NCBI GenBank assembly: GCA_030429605.1
Contig: JAUIEV010000005.1
Span: forward strand, 1-64,000
Origin: Chlamydiia bacterium
GTDB lineage: Bacteria; Chlamydiota; Chlamydiia; Chlamydiales; Simkaniaceae
Length of the DNA: 64,000 bases
Reading direction: 5' to 3'
Made by a program: the position numbers and the translations under genes
The notes under the pieces: generated by a model
Seen by the model: the letters and a program-made list of their open reading frames with translations, nothing else
Database searches by the model: none
Told to the model about the DNA's origin: nothing
Part shown: positions 17,606 to 28,842 of the stretch, piece after piece
Layout of the letters: every line of letters begins with the position of its first letter
How positions within the stretch are numbered: the stretch's first letter is position 1

Positions 17606-17678
17606 GGGTGTGTAGCTCAGTTGGTAGAGCATCGATCTCCAAAGTCGACGGTCGGGGGTTCGAATCCCTCCGCACTCG
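17606..17678 (+). tRNA. tRNA-Trp (CCA)
   Basis: A 73-nt cloverleaf. The acceptor arms GGGTGTG/CGCACTC pair with two G·U pairs, the discriminator is G as expected for tRNA-Trp, the anticodon loop CTCCAAA gives CCA and the T-loop is TTCGAAT. No CCA is encoded. It sits between tuf and secE, and its 3' end is only 10 bases from the secE start codon. Confidence 0.95.
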
Positions 17679-17688
17679 TTTTAAAGGT

Positions 17689-17961
17689 ATGAACGAAAAA
17701 AAAGATAAGAATATGAGTGCTACTCCGAATGCGATCAGTAAGCCTGAAGGAAAACCAGCTGTTAAAAGGCCAGGTTTTATAGCGTCCTTGAAAGAAGAGA
17801 TGCGTAAGGTTTCATGGACAACGCAAGAGGAGCTTAAGTCATGCACGAAAATCGTGCTAGGTTCAATTTTCTTTTTCGGTTTTACCGTATATGGAATTGA
17901 TCTTTTCTTAAGAGCATCACTGAACGGAATTGCTGTATTGTCACGGCTAATCACAGGGTAA
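17689..17961 (+). CDS. secE: Protein translocase subunit SecE
   Basis: A 90-residue SecE from the ATG at 17689; a longer in-frame reading would run back through the tRNA-Trp gene and is not credible. It has a lysine-rich N-terminus, the amphipathic motif FIASLKEEMRKVSWTTQEEL and a single C-terminal membrane segment. It stabilises the SecY channel of the inner membrane. The leader contains only TTTTAAAGGT between the tRNA 3' end and the start codon, with AAAGG as ribosome binding site. It is followed four bases later by nusG, the usual secE-nusG pair. Confidence 0.95.
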   Translation: MNEKKDKNMSATPNAISKPEGKPAVKRPGFIASLKEEMRKVSWTTQEELKSCTKIVLGSIFFFGFTVYGIDLFLRASLNGIAVLSRLITG

Positions 17962-17964
17962 GAA

Positions 17965-18510
17965 ATGAAGCGTTGGTACGTTATACAGGTACTATCAGGT
18001 CACGAAAAAAAGGTTCGAAAAGCCATTTTAGAGAGCAGAGAAGCGAAAGGAATGGTTGAGCTTATCGAAGAAGTTCTTGTGCCTTCAGAAAATGTGGCAG
18101 AAGTGAAAAAGGGTGAGCAAAAAATATCTGAAAAGAAGCTTTGGCCTGGATATGCACTTGTTCTCATGGATATGACTGACGAAGCGTGGCAGTACATTAA
18201 AAATACGAACGGTGTGATCGACTTCATGGGTGGCGGCAAGCCTGTGCCACTTGCTAATGAAGAAGTAGAACAGATTTTAAGTGAACTAGACACTCGTAAG
18301 GGTGAGGTAGTTCACAAACATAAATTCGGCGTTGGTGATCGAGTGAAGATTACTGACGGCGTCTTCGTGAACTTTATAGGATCTATCCTTGAAGTGAATC
18401 ACGAAAAAGGAAGGCTCAGCGTAATGGTGTCTATCTTCGGCCGTGATACCCGGGTCGATGACTTGGAATTCTGGCAGGTTGAAGATGTGCCAGCTGATGC
18501 TGAAATATAA
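17965..18510 (+). CDS. nusG: Transcription termination/antitermination protein NusG
   Basis: A 181-residue NusG of standard length. The N-terminal NGN domain begins KRWYVIQVLSGHEKKVRKAI and includes LWPGYALVLMDMTDEAW. The C-terminal KOW domain has FGVGDRVKITDGVFVNFIGSI. It binds the RNA polymerase clamp and couples transcription to Rho or to ribosomal protein S10. It starts 4 bases after secE and is followed by rplK. Confidence 0.97.
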   Translation: MKRWYVIQVLSGHEKKVRKAILESREAKGMVELIEEVLVPSENVAEVKKGEQKISEKKLWPGYALVLMDMTDEAWQYIKNTNGVIDFMGGGKPVPLANEEVEQILSELDTRKGEVVHKHKFGVGDRVKITDGVFVNFIGSILEVNHEKGRLSVMVSIFGRDTRVDDLEFWQVEDVPADAEI

Positions 18511-18559
18511 ATAACATCAACCACATGTGATAGTAAATCACATAATAAATGGGAAACTG

Positions 18560-19012
18560 ATGGCGAAAAAGAAAAAACTGGAAAAAATCCTGAAACTGCA
18601 GATACCTGCAGGGAAGGCTAACCCAGCACCACCGATCGGACCAGCGCTTGGTGCAGCTGGAGTGAATATCATGGCCTTCTGTAAGGAGTTTAACGCAAAG
18701 ACACAGGATAAGGGCGGAGACGTTTTACCTGTCGTTATTAACGTTTATTCTGACAAAAGCTTTGATTTCATAACAAAGCAGCCACCTGTACCAGAACTCC
18801 TCAAAAAGGCAGCTGGTATCCAAAAAGGATCAGGTGTACCTAACCGAGATAAAGTTGCTAAAATTTCAATGAAGCAAATTGATGCTATCATTGAAAAAAA
18901 GCTTCCTGACATGCGAGTTGCATCTAACGATGCAGCACGACTTGTTATCATGGGTACAGCTCGATCAATGGGGATTGATGTTGAAGTAGCACAAGAGCAA
19001 TCAGGAACATAA
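18560..19012 (+). CDS. rplK: 50S ribosomal protein L11
   Basis: A 150-residue L11 starting [19 protein letters not shown]. An ATG 11 codons earlier is in frame but lacks a ribosome binding site, whereas GGGA precedes this one. The canonical elements [11 protein letters not shown] and the C-terminal RARSMGIDV-like [11 protein letters not shown] are present. L11 forms the GTPase-associated centre with L10 and L7/L12. It is slightly longer at both ends than the E. coli protein. The stop is two bases from the rplA start. Confidence 0.96.
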   Translation: MAKKKKLEKILKLQIPAGKANPAPPIGPALGAAGVNIMAFCKEFNAKTQDKGGDVLPVVINVYSDKSFDFITKQPPVPELLKKAAGIQKGSGVPNRDKVAKISMKQIDAIIEKKLPDMRVASNDAARLVIMGTARSMGIDVEVAQEQSGT

Positions 19013-19014
19013 GA

Positions 19015-19713
19015 ATGGGCAAACGATCGAAACGTAGAAAACAAATTGAAAATAGTTTCGACAAAGAGAAGCTATATTCTCTTGAAGAAGCTATTCAGAT
19101 ACTGCAAAGTTGCCCTCCTGTAAAATTTGACCAGTCGGTTGAGCTTTCAATCAAAACTGGTGTTGATCCAAGAAAATCGGATCAGCAAGTGCGTAGCACT
19201 GTGCTCCTTCCACATGGTACGGGAAAGCAACTTCGAGTACTCGTTCTCACTAAGGGTGAAAATGAGAAAAAGGCAAAAGATGCAGGTGCAGATTTTGTTG
19301 GAAACGATGAACTTATTCAAAAGATTCAGTCTGGCTGGACAGATTTTGACGCTGTTATTGCAACACCAGACATGATGAGAGAGGTTGGAAAGCTTGGTAA
19401 AGTTTTAGGACCTCGAGGTCTAATGCCTACCCCAAAAGCAGGAACTGTAACAACTGATGTTGAAAAAGCAGTGACTGAAATTAAAAAGGGTAAGGTTGAG
19501 TTCAAAGTCGACAAAAGTAGTGTTATCAATAATGCTGTTGGAAAACTTTCTTTTCAGAAAGAACAGCTTGTCGATAACGTAAGCGCCCTTGTCTCTGCAA
19601 TAAACAGAGCAAAACCTGCTACTGCCAAAGGACAATTTCTTAAGTCAATTGTTCTGTCTTCAACAATGGGGCCAGGAGTTAACTTAGAAATGAGTACATT
19701 AGCGAGCAGTTAA
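19015..19713 (+). CDS. rplA: 50S ribosomal protein L1
   Basis: A 232-residue L1 with the [20 protein letters not shown] signature and the C-terminal [17 protein letters not shown]1 forms the mobile stalk at the E site and in many bacteria represses its own L11-L1 operon by binding the mRNA. It lies directly after rplK (2-base gap) and 14 bases before rplJ. Confidence 0.97.
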   Translation: MGKRSKRRKQIENSFDKEKLYSLEEAIQILQSCPPVKFDQSVELSIKTGVDPRKSDQQVRSTVLLPHGTGKQLRVLVLTKGENEKKAKDAGADFVGNDELIQKIQSGWTDFDAVIATPDMMREVGKLGKVLGPRGLMPTPKAGTVTTDVEKAVTEIKKGKVEFKVDKSSVINNAVGKLSFQKEQLVDNVSALVSAINRAKPATAKGQFLKSIVLSSTMGPGVNLEMSTLASS

Positions 19714-19727
19714 AAGGTAAAAAACGC

Positions 19728-20255
19728 ATGAGACAAGAAAAGCAACTTTTACTAGATGATATCAAAGAGAGAATTGACGAAGCACCGGCTTTGGTACTTC
19801 TTTCATACAAAAACCTTGATCCGAACAAAGCGGCGGATCTTAGAGATGATTTCCGCAAGACCGGAGGATCTCTCTATGTATGCTCTAAAAGAGTTCTCCT
19901 AAAAGCTGCGAGTGAAAGTGGAATTGAGTTTAACAAAGACTCACTCCAAGGTCATATTGCAGTCGCTTTTACTGGAGAAGATTCTATTGAGTCGACAAAG
20001 GTATTGTATAAATTCTCGAAAGATAATGAAGACACCCTCAACGTTGTAGCTGGTCATTTCGATGGCGCAGTTGTTTCAAATGAGGACGTAGAAGCTATTT
20101 CTAAGCTTCCAAGCACGCAAGAAATGCGGTCTATGTTCGTTGGTACACTAGCCGCACCAATGCAACAGACAGTTGGCATCATGAACTCACTCTTAACGAG
20201 TGTGCCACATTGCTTGGAGAATAAGCGACAGAAAGAAGAAGAGTCAGAACAATAA
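19728..20255 (+). CDS. rplJ: 50S ribosomal protein L10
   Basis: A 175-residue L10 beginning MRQEKQLLLDDIKERIDEAPALVLLSY, with the helical C-terminal tail (MQQTVGIMNSLLTSV) that carries L7/L12 dimers. It anchors the stalk to 23S rRNA. It lies 21 bases upstream of rplL, as in nearly all bacteria. Confidence 0.95.
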   Translation: MRQEKQLLLDDIKERIDEAPALVLLSYKNLDPNKAADLRDDFRKTGGSLYVCSKRVLLKAASESGIEFNKDSLQGHIAVAFTGEDSIESTKVLYKFSKDNEDTLNVVAGHFDGAVVSNEDVEAISKLPSTQEMRSMFVGTLAAPMQQTVGIMNSLLTSVPHCLENKRQKEEESEQ

Positions 20256-20276
20256 GAATATTGAGAGGTTAAAACC

Positions 20277-20672
20277 GTGAGTGAAGATAAAATTCAACAA
20301 CTAGTAGATGATCTGAGCAACTTAACAGTTCTCGATCTTTCAAAGCTTAAATCAGCTCTTGAAGAGACATGGGGCGTTGAAGCAGCAGCTGCTGCACCAA
20401 TGATGATGGCTGCTCCTGCAGCTGGTGGAGCTGCTGAAGCTCCAGCTGAATCAACTGAATTTGATGTTATTCTTGATAGCTTCCCAGCTGACAAGAAAAT
20501 CGGCATCATTAAAGTTGTTCGTGAAATCACAGGTCTTGGACTTAAAGAAGCAAAAGAGCTTGTTGAGGGTGCACCAAAAACTCTTAAAGAAGCTGCTGCT
20601 AAGGCTGAAGCTGACGAAATTGTTAAGAAGCTTACTGACGCTGGCGCGAAAGCAACAGCAAAAGGTGTTTAA
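20277..20672 (+). CDS. rplL: 50S ribosomal protein L7/L12
   Basis: A 131-residue L7/L12 with a GTG start preceded by GAGAGG. The N-terminal dimerisation domain is followed by an Ala/Gly-rich hinge ([21 protein letters not shown]) and the C-terminal domain [36 protein letters not shown], which recruits translational GTPases. It is followed by a large hairpin before rpoB. Confidence 0.97.
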   Translation: MSEDKIQQLVDDLSNLTVLDLSKLKSALEETWGVEAAAAAPMMMAAPAAGGAAEAPAESTEFDVILDSFPADKKIGIIKVVREITGLGLKEAKELVEGAPKTLKEAAAKAEADEIVKKLTDAGAKATAKGV

Positions 20673-20707
20673 TCACCAGGTTGCTTGTTAGCATATAACA
20701 CATATTT

Positions 20708-20736
20708 GAGCAGAGCCCAGAAACGGGCTTCTGCTC
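20708..20736 (+). terminator. Attenuator-like hairpin between rplL and rpoB
   Basis: Stem GAGCAGA-GCCC paired with GGGC-TCTGCTC (11 bp with a one-base bulge), loop AGAAAC, followed by a short TTTGG. A TATAAT hexamer follows at 20744-20749, but no good -35 box is placed for it. The position matches the partial terminator that reduces rpoBC transcription relative to ribosomal proteins in other bacteria. Confidence 0.55.
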
Positions 20737-20867
20737 TTTGGTGTATAATTGATTCTCAGGTGAAATAATTATTTTGAAAGCATGCGAGCTTTACAATCAC
20801 TGAGCTGAGTTTAAACTAAAATGGTAGCAAAAGTCAGCAAGCCATTAATTTTGGGAGGCCTCACATT

Positions 20868-23800
20868 ATGTTAAAAAGACCGCCTAATAGGGTGAGTTTT
20901 CAGGAAAAGGAAGAAATTATTGATCTTCCTAATCTTATCGAAGTTCAAATCAAATCGTACAAAGAATTTTTTCAAGCAGACCGACTCCCTCACGAGCGAG
21001 AAAATGCAGGCATCGAAGAAGTCTTTCGAGAAATTTTTCCTATTAAATCGTACGATGAAAAAACTGTTCTTGAGTACCTTTCGTACAGCTTAGGTGTACC
21101 AAAATATACACCTGAAGAGTGTGTGAGAAGAGGTATTTCTTACAATGTGACACTAAAAGTTAAATTCCGTCTGACAGACGAGACTGGAATTAAAGAAGAG
21201 GAAGTGTACATGGGAACTATGCCTGTGATGACAGATCACGGGACGTTCATCATTAATGGTGCAGAGCGTGTTATTGTCTCCCAGCTCCATCGTTCACCAG
21301 GTATCGCTTTTGAGTCAGAAAAACACTCGAAAGGAACAAACCTCTATTCGTTCCGAATTATTCCATATCGTGGAAGCTGGCTAGAAGCTTCTTTCGATAT
21401 AAATGACCTTATATATGTGTATGTTGACCGAAAAAAACGTCGACGCAAGGTGCTAGCAACCTCTTTTATTCGAACACTTGGATACTCAACTGACGCAGAT
21501 ATCATTGAAGAGTTTTTTAGCACAATTCGAGTAAAGCTTAAGTCTGAAAAAGACTTCACTAAGCTTGTTGGTAAAATTCTAGCAGAAGACGTTGTTGATG
21601 AAGAAAATGGCGTTGTATTTGGGAAGGCTGCTGAGAAATTGACGACAGCAATGCTGAAGAGAATGCTTGATGGTGGAATCACTGCGCTACGTGTTGCAGA
21701 AGATGCAGATGAAACAAGCCCTATCATAAAAATGCTTGCAAAGGATCCAACAGACTCCTACGAATCTGCGCTTAAAGACTTTTATCGAAAAATTAGACCA
21801 GGTGAACCAGCAACACTTTCTAATGCTCGTTCGGCAATTATGCGTCTTTTCTTCGATCCTAAACGATACAACCTAGGCCGGGTTGGACGGTATAAGTTGA
21901 ATACGAAGCTGGGTCAAGAAATCAACGACGAAGAACTTGAAACTGTTACTCTAAAGAAAGAAGATATCGTTGAAGCGCTGAAGTATTTAGTGCGCTTGAA
22001 AGCCGGTGACGAGAAAGCAAATGTAGATGACATTGATCATCTTGGAAACCGTCGTATTCGATCTGTTGGTGAGCTTATTCAAAACCAGTGTCGAATTGGC
22101 CTTGCAAGAATGGAGAAAATAATCAAAGAGCGAATGAATCTATTTGATTTTTCTGCAGATACGCTCACTCCAGGAAAGCTTGTTTCAGCAAAAGGTCTTG
22201 CTGGAGTGCTCAAAGACTTCTTTGGTCGGTCTCAGCTGTCACAGTTTATGGACCAAACAAATCCAGTTTCTGAGCTAACACATAAGAGACGACTTTCCTC
22301 GCTTGGACCTGGAGGGTTGAATAGAGAGCGAGCAGGTTTTGAAGTTCGTGACGTTCACCCAAGTCACTACGGACGTATTTGTCCTATTGAAACACCTGAG
22401 GGACCAAACATTGGTCTTATTACCTCTCTTTCTACCTACGCAAAGATCAACGAATTTGGGTTTATTGAAACTCCATATAGAATCGTCCGCGATGGAATCG
22501 TTACAGAAGAAATTGAGTACATGACAGCTGACCAAGAAGAGCACTGTGTTATTGCTCAGGCATCTGCAGCATTAGATGAACATAGTATGTTCGCTGAAGA
22601 TATTTGCTGGTGTCGTTTTAAGGGTGAGCCGATGAGAATTGAGACAAACCTAGTTACACACATGGATGTCTCTTCAAAGCAGCTCGTTTCAGTTGTAACA
22701 GGTCTTATCCCATTCCTTGAGCATGATGATGCGAACAGGGCGCTTATGGGGTCGAACATGCAGCGCCAGGCTGTACCTCTTCTAGAAACAGATGCTCCTA
22801 TTGTAGGAACAGGTCTTGAAGCGCGTATTGCTCGTGACTCAGGAGCTGTTATCGTTGCAGAAGAAGATGGGACTGTTGAATATGTTGATGGGTTTAAAGT
22901 AGTCATTGCGGCAAAAGCGAACCCATTGAACAAGAAAACATACTATCTGAAGAAATTTCTTCGCTCAAACTCAGGTACATGTGTAAACCAAACACCGCTT
23001 TGTAACGTCAATGATGAAGTAAAAGCGGGTGATGTAATCGCAGATGGTCCTTCAACTGACAAAGGTGAAGTTGGTCTTGGTAAAAACGTTCTTGTCGCAT
23101 TCATGCCATGGTGTGGATACAACTACGAGGATGCGATCATCATTTCTGAGAAATTGATCCGTCAAGACTATTACACGTCAATTTATCTTGAAGAGTTTGA
23201 GTTAACGGCTCGTGATACAAAACTTGGTAAGGAAGAGATTACTCGAGACATTCCAAATGTTTCTGAAGAAGCACTTTCTAACCTTGGGGAAGATGGAATT
23301 ATCCGAGTTGGAGCTGAAGTTAAGCCAGGTGATATCCTTGTTGGGAAAATTACACCAAAATCTGAGACAGAGCTTTCACCTGAAGAACGCTTATTACGAG
23401 CAATCTTTGGAGAAAAAGCATCTGATGTAAAAGATGCTTCTCTAACTGTCCCTCCAGGAACAGAAGGTGTAGTCATGGATGTAAAAGTCTTTAGTCGAAG
23501 AGACCGCCTATCTAAGACTGACGATGAGATGGTAGAAGAAGCTTCTCGGATTAAGGACATCCATAAAGAGTACAAAGAAAAAGAAGAAGAGCTCAATCTT
23601 CAGCTTCACGAGAAGCTTGGAGCCCTTCTTCTTAATGAGCAAGCTCCAGAGCCAATTTTGCATCGAATTACTGGTGATGCAGTTATTGAAGCTGGGAATA
23701 CATTCACACAAGATCTTCTTGAGTACCTAGAATCTGAAAATCCAGATAATCTCATTATACCTAACAATGAGATGTACAATACGCTAAAAGAGATCTTGAG

Positions 23801-24635
23801 ATGGTATGAGCTAGAAACGCAGAAACTTGAAATGCAGCATAAGTCTGAGATTGAGTTTATGCGTAAAGGTGATGCAGAGCTTGATCAAGGTGTAATCAGA
23901 CAGGTTAAAGTATACATTGCGACAAAGCGTAAGCTTCAAGTCGGTGATAAAATGGCTGGGCGACATGGTAACAAGGGTGTTGTATCTAACATCGTTCCAG
24001 AAGCAGACATGCCATTCTTGAATGATGGACAAACTGTTGAAATCATTCTGAACCCACTTGGGGTACCGTCCCGTATGAACATGGGACAGCTTCTTGAGAC
24101 GCATCTTGGAATTGCTGCACGAAAGAAAGGCATTTATGTAAAAGCACCAGTCTTTGAAGGGTTCCCAGAAGATAAAATTTGGGAAATGATGAAAGACGTT
24201 GGTTATCCAGAAGACGGAAAGATGGAACTTTTCGACGGAAGAACCGGTGAAAAACTCGATAACCGTGTAGTCGTTGGCTACATCTATATGTTGAAGCTTT
24301 CTCACCTTGTTGCTGATAAGATCCACGCTCGTGCGATTGGTCCGTATTCCCTAGTAACTCAGCAGCCACTTGGTGGTAAAGCTCAGATGGGTGGACAGCG
24401 ATTTGGAGAGATGGAAGTGTGGGCGCTCGAGGCATATGGTGCAGCTCATCTTCTTCAAGAGATGTTAACAGTGAAGTCAGATGACGTTGCTGGAAGAACG
24501 CGAATTTACGAATCAGTCGTAAAAGGCGATAACATGCTCAAAGCGGGAACGCCAGAGTCATTTAACGTACTTGTAAAAGAAATGCAGGGTCTTTGCCTCG
24601 ATGTTCGAGCAGAGAAAGCTGCGGAAGAAGGGTAA
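20868..24635 (+). CDS. rpoB: DNA-directed RNA polymerase subunit beta
   Basis: A 1255-residue beta subunit, matching the chlamydial size and lacking the long insertions of the proteobacterial protein. Visible landmarks are [21 protein letters not shown], the rifampicin region [43 protein letters not shown], and the C-terminal [24 protein letters not shown]. The rifampicin-region residues are of the susceptible type (Asp and His retained). The ribosome binding site is GGGAGG. rpoC follows after 15 bases. Confidence 0.98.
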   Translation: MLKRPPNRVSFQEKEEIIDLPNLIEVQIKSYKEFFQADRLPHERENAGIEEVFREIFPIKSYDEKTVLEYLSYSLGVPKYTPEECVRRGISYNVTLKVKFRLTDETGIKEEEVYMGTMPVMTDHGTFIINGAERVIVSQLHRSPGIAFESEKHSKGTNLYSFRIIPYRGSWLEASFDINDLIYVYVDRKKRRRKVLATSFIRTLGYSTDADIIEEFFSTIRVKLKSEKDFTKLVGKILAEDVVDEENGVVFGKAAEKLTTAMLKRMLDGGITALRVAEDADETSPIIKMLAKDPTDSYESALKDFYRKIRPGEPATLSNARSAIMRLFFDPKRYNLGRVGRYKLNTKLGQEINDEELETVTLKKEDIVEALKYLVRLKAGDEKANVDDIDHLGNRRIRSVGELIQNQCRIGLARMEKIIKERMNLFDFSADTLTPGKLVSAKGLAGVLKDFFGRSQLSQFMDQTNPVSELTHKRRLSSLGPGGLNRERAGFEVRDVHPSHYGRICPIETPEGPNIGLITSLSTYAKINEFGFIETPYRIVRDGIVTEEIEYMTADQEEHCVIAQASAALDEHSMFAEDICWCRFKGEPMRIETNLVTHMDVSSKQLVSVVTGLIPFLEHDDANRALMGSNMQRQAVPLLETDAPIVGTGLEARIARDSGAVIVAEEDGTVEYVDGFKVVIAAKANPLNKKTYYLKKFLRSNSGTCVNQTPLCNVNDEVKAGDVIADGPSTDKGEVGLGKNVLVAFMPWCGYNYEDAIIISEKLIRQDYYTSIYLEEFELTARDTKLGKEEITRDIPNVSEEALSNLGEDGIIRVGAEVKPGDILVGKITPKSETELSPEERLLRAIFGEKASDVKDASLTVPPGTEGVVMDVKVFSRRDRLSKTDDEMVEEASRIKDIHKEYKEKEEELNLQLHEKLGALLLNEQAPEPILHRITGDAVIEAGNTFTQDLLEYLESENPDNLIIPNNEMYNTLKEILRWYELETQKLEMQHKSEIEFMRKGDAELDQGVIRQVKVYIATKRKLQVGDKMAGRHGNKGVVSNIVPEADMPFLNDGQTVEIILNPLGVPSRMNMGQLLETHLGIAARKKGIYVKAPVFEGFPEDKIWEMMKDVGYPEDGKMELFDGRTGEKLDNRVVVGYIYMLKLSHLVADKIHARAIGPYSLVTQQPLGGKAQMGGQRFGEMEVWALEAYGAAHLLQEMLTVKSDDVAGRTRIYESVVKGDNMLKAGTPESFNVLVKEMQGLCLDVRAEKAAEEG

Positions 24636-24650
24636 TCTCAGGAGACATAC

Positions 24651-27600
24651 GTGCAAGAAGAGTTGTTAGATTCAGAATTTGACAAATTGACAATACAAAT
24701 TGCGTCTGATGATGTAATTAGAAATGATTGGTCACGTGGTGAAATTAAAAAGCCTGAGACGATCAATTACCGAACTTTTAAGCCAGAAAAAGGTGGTCTT
24801 TTCTGTGAAAAGATATTTGGACCTACGAAAGACTGGGAATGTGCTTGTGGTAAGTACAAAAAGATTAAGCACAAAGGGATTGTTTGTGATCGCTGTGGTG
24901 TTGAAGTCACTCTTTCAAAGGTGCGACGTGAACGAATGGCTCATATCGAGCTCGCTGTACCAGTCGTTCATATCTGGTTTTTCAAGACCCAGCCATCAAG
25001 AATAGGTAATATTCTTGGAATGAGTGTTGCAGACCTAGAGCGGGTTATCTACTACGAAGAGTATGTAGTTATCGATCCAGGCACAACAACACTTGAAAGA
25101 AAACAACTACTTAATGACAACGAGTATCGTGAAGCACAAGAGAAGTGGGGTATTGACTCATTCCGCGCTATCATGGGTGGAGATGCTATTCGAGAGCTTC
25201 TAGAAAAAGAGGACCTCGCATTTCTCGTTGGTGAATTGAAGGAAAAGCTTCGCAAGACACGATCTATGCAGGCACGAATGAAGATTGCAAAACGTTTAAA
25301 AATTGTTGAAAGTTTTGCTTCTTCACCAAACCGTCCTGACTGGATGGTTATGTCGCTCGTTCCTGTCATTCCGCCAGACCTGCGTCCGCTCGTTCCACTG
25401 GATGGGGGACGGTTTGCAACATCTGATCTCAATGATCTATACAGACGAGTCATTAACCGAAATAACAGACTGAAGTCGATTCTTAAGTTGAAGACTCCAG
25501 AAGTGATTATCCGAAATGAGAAGCGAATGCTTCAAGAAGCAGTTGATGCGCTTTTCGATAATGGTCGTCACGGACATCCTGTCATGGGGGCGGGTAATAG
25601 ACCGCTCAAAGCATTGTCTGAGATGTTGAAAGGAAAGCAGGGTCGCTTCCGTCAGAACCTTCTTGGTAAGCGGGTTGACTACTCTGGCCGTTCAGTTATT
25701 GTTGTTGGACCGGAGCTCAAGCTTAATCAGTGTGGTTTACCTAAAGAGATGGCACTCGAGCTTTTTGAGCCATTTATTGTAAAACGACTTCAGCAAAAAG
25801 GGCTGGTTTATACAATCAGATCTGCTAAGAAAATGATTCAAAGGAAAGATGCTGAGGTTTGGGACGTTCTAGAAGAAATTATTAAAGGGCATCCTGTTCT
25901 TCTAAACAGAGCGCCAACACTTCACCGCCTTGGGATTCAGGCATTTGAGCCGGTCCTGATTGAAGGAAAGGCAATTCGTGTTCATCCTCTCGTCTGTCCA
26001 GCGTTTAACGCTGACTTTGATGGTGACCAGATGGCTGTTCACGTTCCGCTTTCTGTTGAAGCACAGCTTGAAGCGAAGTTGCTTATGATGGCACCTGATA
26101 ACATCTTCCTGCCATCTTCAGGAAAACCGGTCACTGTACCTGCGCAGGATATGATTTTAGGTCTGTACTACTTGATGCATGATCCTATCTATGATCCTGC
26201 TGAGCATGGAAAGACGACTAAAGCGTTTAGCTCATCTGAAGAGGTGTTAACAGCGTACTACGCTGCGGGTAGTTTCAACTGGTCTGAAGAAGAAACGTCG
26301 CGTGTAGATGACTATGGCCGTGGTATTCATGTTCATGAAAAGATCAAACTTAGACTAGAAGACGGTATTATCGAAACAACTCCAGGGCGAGTTCTGTTCA
26401 ATACCATCGTTCCAAAAGAAATGGGCTTTCAAAACTATGCACTTCGGAAGAAGAAGGTTCAAGAGCTGATTAATGAGACACATAAGAAGGTTGGTCTTGA
26501 GCGATGCGTTCAGTTTCTTGATGCGTTGAAGCGACTTGGATTTGCTGAAGCGACAAAGGCTGCTCTTTCGATGGGAACAAAAGATATTGCAATTCCTGAT
26601 GAGAAGCAGAAGATGCTTGATCAAGCAGGAGAGCAGATGCAAGCAGTCATCCAGCAGTATGAAGACGGTATCATCACAGATGGTGAAAGAAAGTCTAAAA
26701 TTATTAGTCTTTGGACAGAAGCATCTGAGACGATTTCTGATGAATTGTTTAAGATCATCAGTAAGCCGAAAGGAAGAGAGCTCAATCCTCTGTTCCTCAT
26801 GATGGATTCTGGTGCTCGTGGTAACCGATCTCAGGTGAGACAGCTTGGTGCGCTTCGTGGTCTGATGGCAAAGCCTTCAGGTGAAATTATTGAGTCACCA
26901 ATTACATCAAACTTTAGAGAAGGTCTGTCTGTTCTTGAGTACTTTATTTCTTCTCACGGTGCTCGTAAAGGTCTTGCCGATACAGCTCTGAAAACGGCTG
27001 ACTCAGGATACTTGACACGTCGTTTAGTTGATGTGTCGCAAGATGTGCTTGTGACTGAAAAGGATTGTGGAACACTTAATGGAATTGAAGTTGCAGCAAT
27101 CAAGCAAGGTCAAGAAGAACTCCTTCCTTTACGGGATAGAATTTTTGGACGTGCTGTCTGCGATGATATTCTACAACCTGGTGATTCTACGAAAGTGCTT
27201 GCTAAAGCAGGTGATATTCTCACAAAGATTCAAGCGAAAGCTATTGAAGATGCGGGTATCGAAAGTGTGAAGGTTCGATCTCCACTAACGTGTGAGACGA
27301 AGCGTGGTGTATGTAGCCAGTGTTATGGACATAACTTGGCAAACGGCCGCCCTGTTGCTGAAGGGGAAGCAATTGGTATTATTGCTGCTCAGTCAATTGG
27401 TGAACCGGGAACCCAGCTTACAATGAGAACCTTCCACCTTGGTGGTATTGCATCTGCCCAGGTCAGTCCTGAGCTTGTTGCAGAGAAGGCTGGTATTGTC
27501 ATTTATGAAGACCTTCGAACCGTTAAAAACGAAGAAGGCATTCACCTTGCATTGAACAAGAATGGATTTTTACATGTTGTTCGTGATGAAGGGAGATCTT

Positions 27601-28802
27601 TAGAGGAATATAAGAAGCTCTTAAGCTCTAAATCAATCGAACCAATCCAAACCTATTCTGTGGCGCTCGGGACACAGCTCTTAAAAGCAGATGGTGATGT
27701 TGTCGTGGCCAACGAAAAAATTGGTAACTGGGAACAACATAACATTCCAATCATCTGTGAGCGTCCTGGATACGTTAAGTACGAAGATCTTGTTGAGGGT
27801 ATTTCGACACACAGAGAAGTCAACAAGCAAACTGGCCAGTCTGAAATTGTTGTGAAGCAGCACCGGGGTGAGCTTCATCCACAGATCATTATTTATGCTG
27901 ATAAAGCATGTACTGAGCTTGTTGGAACGTATGCAATTCCATCTGGAGCGTTCATTTCTGTACAAGATGGTGATCATGTTGCAGCGGGTGCTATTCTTGC
28001 TCGTCTTCCACGCGGAGCGATCAAGACTAAAGATATCACCGGTGGTCTTCCTCGTGTTGCTGAGCTTTTTGAAGCACGCCGACCTCGAGAAGCTGCTGAG
28101 ATTGCGAAACTTGATGGTATCATTGAGTTTAAAGAAATCCAAAGACGTAATCGAATCGTTGTTGTCAAAGATGAGGACACAGGTGTTGAAGAAGAGCATC
28201 TTATTCCTCTGACAAAGCACCTTATAGTGCAGCGTGGTGATTATGTTGTGAAGGGACAGCAGCTAACAGATGGTCTTGTTGTACCGCAAGAAATTCTTGA
28301 GATTTGTGGCGTTAGAGAGCTTCAAAAGTACCTGGTTAATCAGGTTCAAGAAGTGTACAGGCTTCAAGGTGTGGATATCAACGATAAGCACATTGAGATC
28401 ATTGTACGCCAGATGCTACAGAAAGTACGCGTTACAGATCCAGGTGATGCAACATTCCTATACGGAGAGCTTGTTGATCGAAAGAATTTCCATGAACAAA
28501 ATGCGAAAGTAATGGAAGAGGGTGGGAAACCTGCAAAAGCAGTGCCAGTTCTCCTTGGTATTACGAAGGCTTCTCTTGGAACCGACTCTTTTGTTTCTGC
28601 GGCATCTTTCCAGGAGACAACACGAGTACTTGCAGATGCAGCGTGTGAAGGAAAAGTAGACTACCTTCTCGACTTTAAATCTAACCTTATCATGGGGCAT
28701 ATGATCCCAGGTGGAACAGGATTTATTGACTATAAGAAGCGAGTCAAGAAGTTCATCGAACCGGATGAAGAGGATATCCTCGACTTTGCGTTTGCAGAAT
28801 AA
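24651..28802 (+). CDS. rpoC: DNA-directed RNA polymerase subunit beta'
   Basis: A 1383-residue beta' subunit with a GTG start and an AGGAGA ribosome binding site. It has the N-terminal zinc finger ([20 protein letters not shown]), the catalytic [12 protein letters not shown] loop that holds the active-site magnesium, the second zinc site ([13 protein letters not shown]) and the trigger-loop region [15 protein letters not shown]. The size fits Chlamydiae. It ends in a strong terminator shared with the convergent kinase gene. Confidence 0.98.
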   Translation: MQEELLDSEFDKLTIQIASDDVIRNDWSRGEIKKPETINYRTFKPEKGGLFCEKIFGPTKDWECACGKYKKIKHKGIVCDRCGVEVTLSKVRRERMAHIELAVPVVHIWFFKTQPSRIGNILGMSVADLERVIYYEEYVVIDPGTTTLERKQLLNDNEYREAQEKWGIDSFRAIMGGDAIRELLEKEDLAFLVGELKEKLRKTRSMQARMKIAKRLKIVESFASSPNRPDWMVMSLVPVIPPDLRPLVPLDGGRFATSDLNDLYRRVINRNNRLKSILKLKTPEVIIRNEKRMLQEAVDALFDNGRHGHPVMGAGNRPLKALSEMLKGKQGRFRQNLLGKRVDYSGRSVIVVGPELKLNQCGLPKEMALELFEPFIVKRLQQKGLVYTIRSAKKMIQRKDAEVWDVLEEIIKGHPVLLNRAPTLHRLGIQAFEPVLIEGKAIRVHPLVCPAFNADFDGDQMAVHVPLSVEAQLEAKLLMMAPDNIFLPSSGKPVTVPAQDMILGLYYLMHDPIYDPAEHGKTTKAFSSSEEVLTAYYAAGSFNWSEEETSRVDDYGRGIHVHEKIKLRLEDGIIETTPGRVLFNTIVPKEMGFQNYALRKKKVQELINETHKKVGLERCVQFLDALKRLGFAEATKAALSMGTKDIAIPDEKQKMLDQAGEQMQAVIQQYEDGIITDGERKSKIISLWTEASETISDELFKIISKPKGRELNPLFLMMDSGARGNRSQVRQLGALRGLMAKPSGEIIESPITSNFREGLSVLEYFISSHGARKGLADTALKTADSGYLTRRLVDVSQDVLVTEKDCGTLNGIEVAAIKQGQEELLPLRDRIFGRAVCDDILQPGDSTKVLAKAGDILTKIQAKAIEDAGIESVKVRSPLTCETKRGVCSQCYGHNLANGRPVAEGEAIGIIAAQSIGEPGTQLTMRTFHLGGIASAQVSPELVAEKAGIVIYEDLRTVKNEEGIHLALNKNGFLHVVRDEGRSLEEYKKLLSSKSIEPIQTYSVALGTQLLKADGDVVVANEKIGNWEQHNIPIICERPGYVKYEDLVEGISTHREVNKQTGQSEIVVKQHRGELHPQIIIYADKACTELVGTYAIPSGAFISVQDGDHVAAGAILARLPRGAIKTKDITGGLPRVAELFEARRPREAAEIAKLDGIIEFKEIQRRNRIVVVKDEDTGVEEEHLIPLTKHLIVQRGDYVVKGQQLTDGLVVPQEILEICGVRELQKYLVNQVQEVYRLQGVDINDKHIEIIVRQMLQKVRVTDPGDATFLYGELVDRKNFHEQNAKVMEEGGKPAKAVPVLLGITKASLGTDSFVSAASFQETTRVLADAACEGKVDYLLDFKSNLIMGHMIPGGTGFIDYKKRVKKFIEPDEEDILDFAFAE

Positions 28803-28803
28803 A

Positions 28804-28837
28804 AAAAAGGCCGCCCTTAAAGCGGCCTTTTTTTTTG
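28804..28837. terminator. Bidirectional intrinsic terminator after rpoC
   Basis: A run of A, the stem GGCCGC/GCGGCC with loop CCTTAAA, and a run of T form a perfect Rho-independent terminator in both directions. It serves rpoC on the plus strand and the kinase gene ending at 28843 on the minus strand. Confidence 0.93.
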
Positions 28838-28842
28838 ACTTG

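Noticed and set aside
17602-17688. Longer N-terminus for secE
   Set aside because: The extra codons lie inside the tRNA-Trp gene; the internal ATG at 17689 has its own ribosome binding site and gives a normal SecE.
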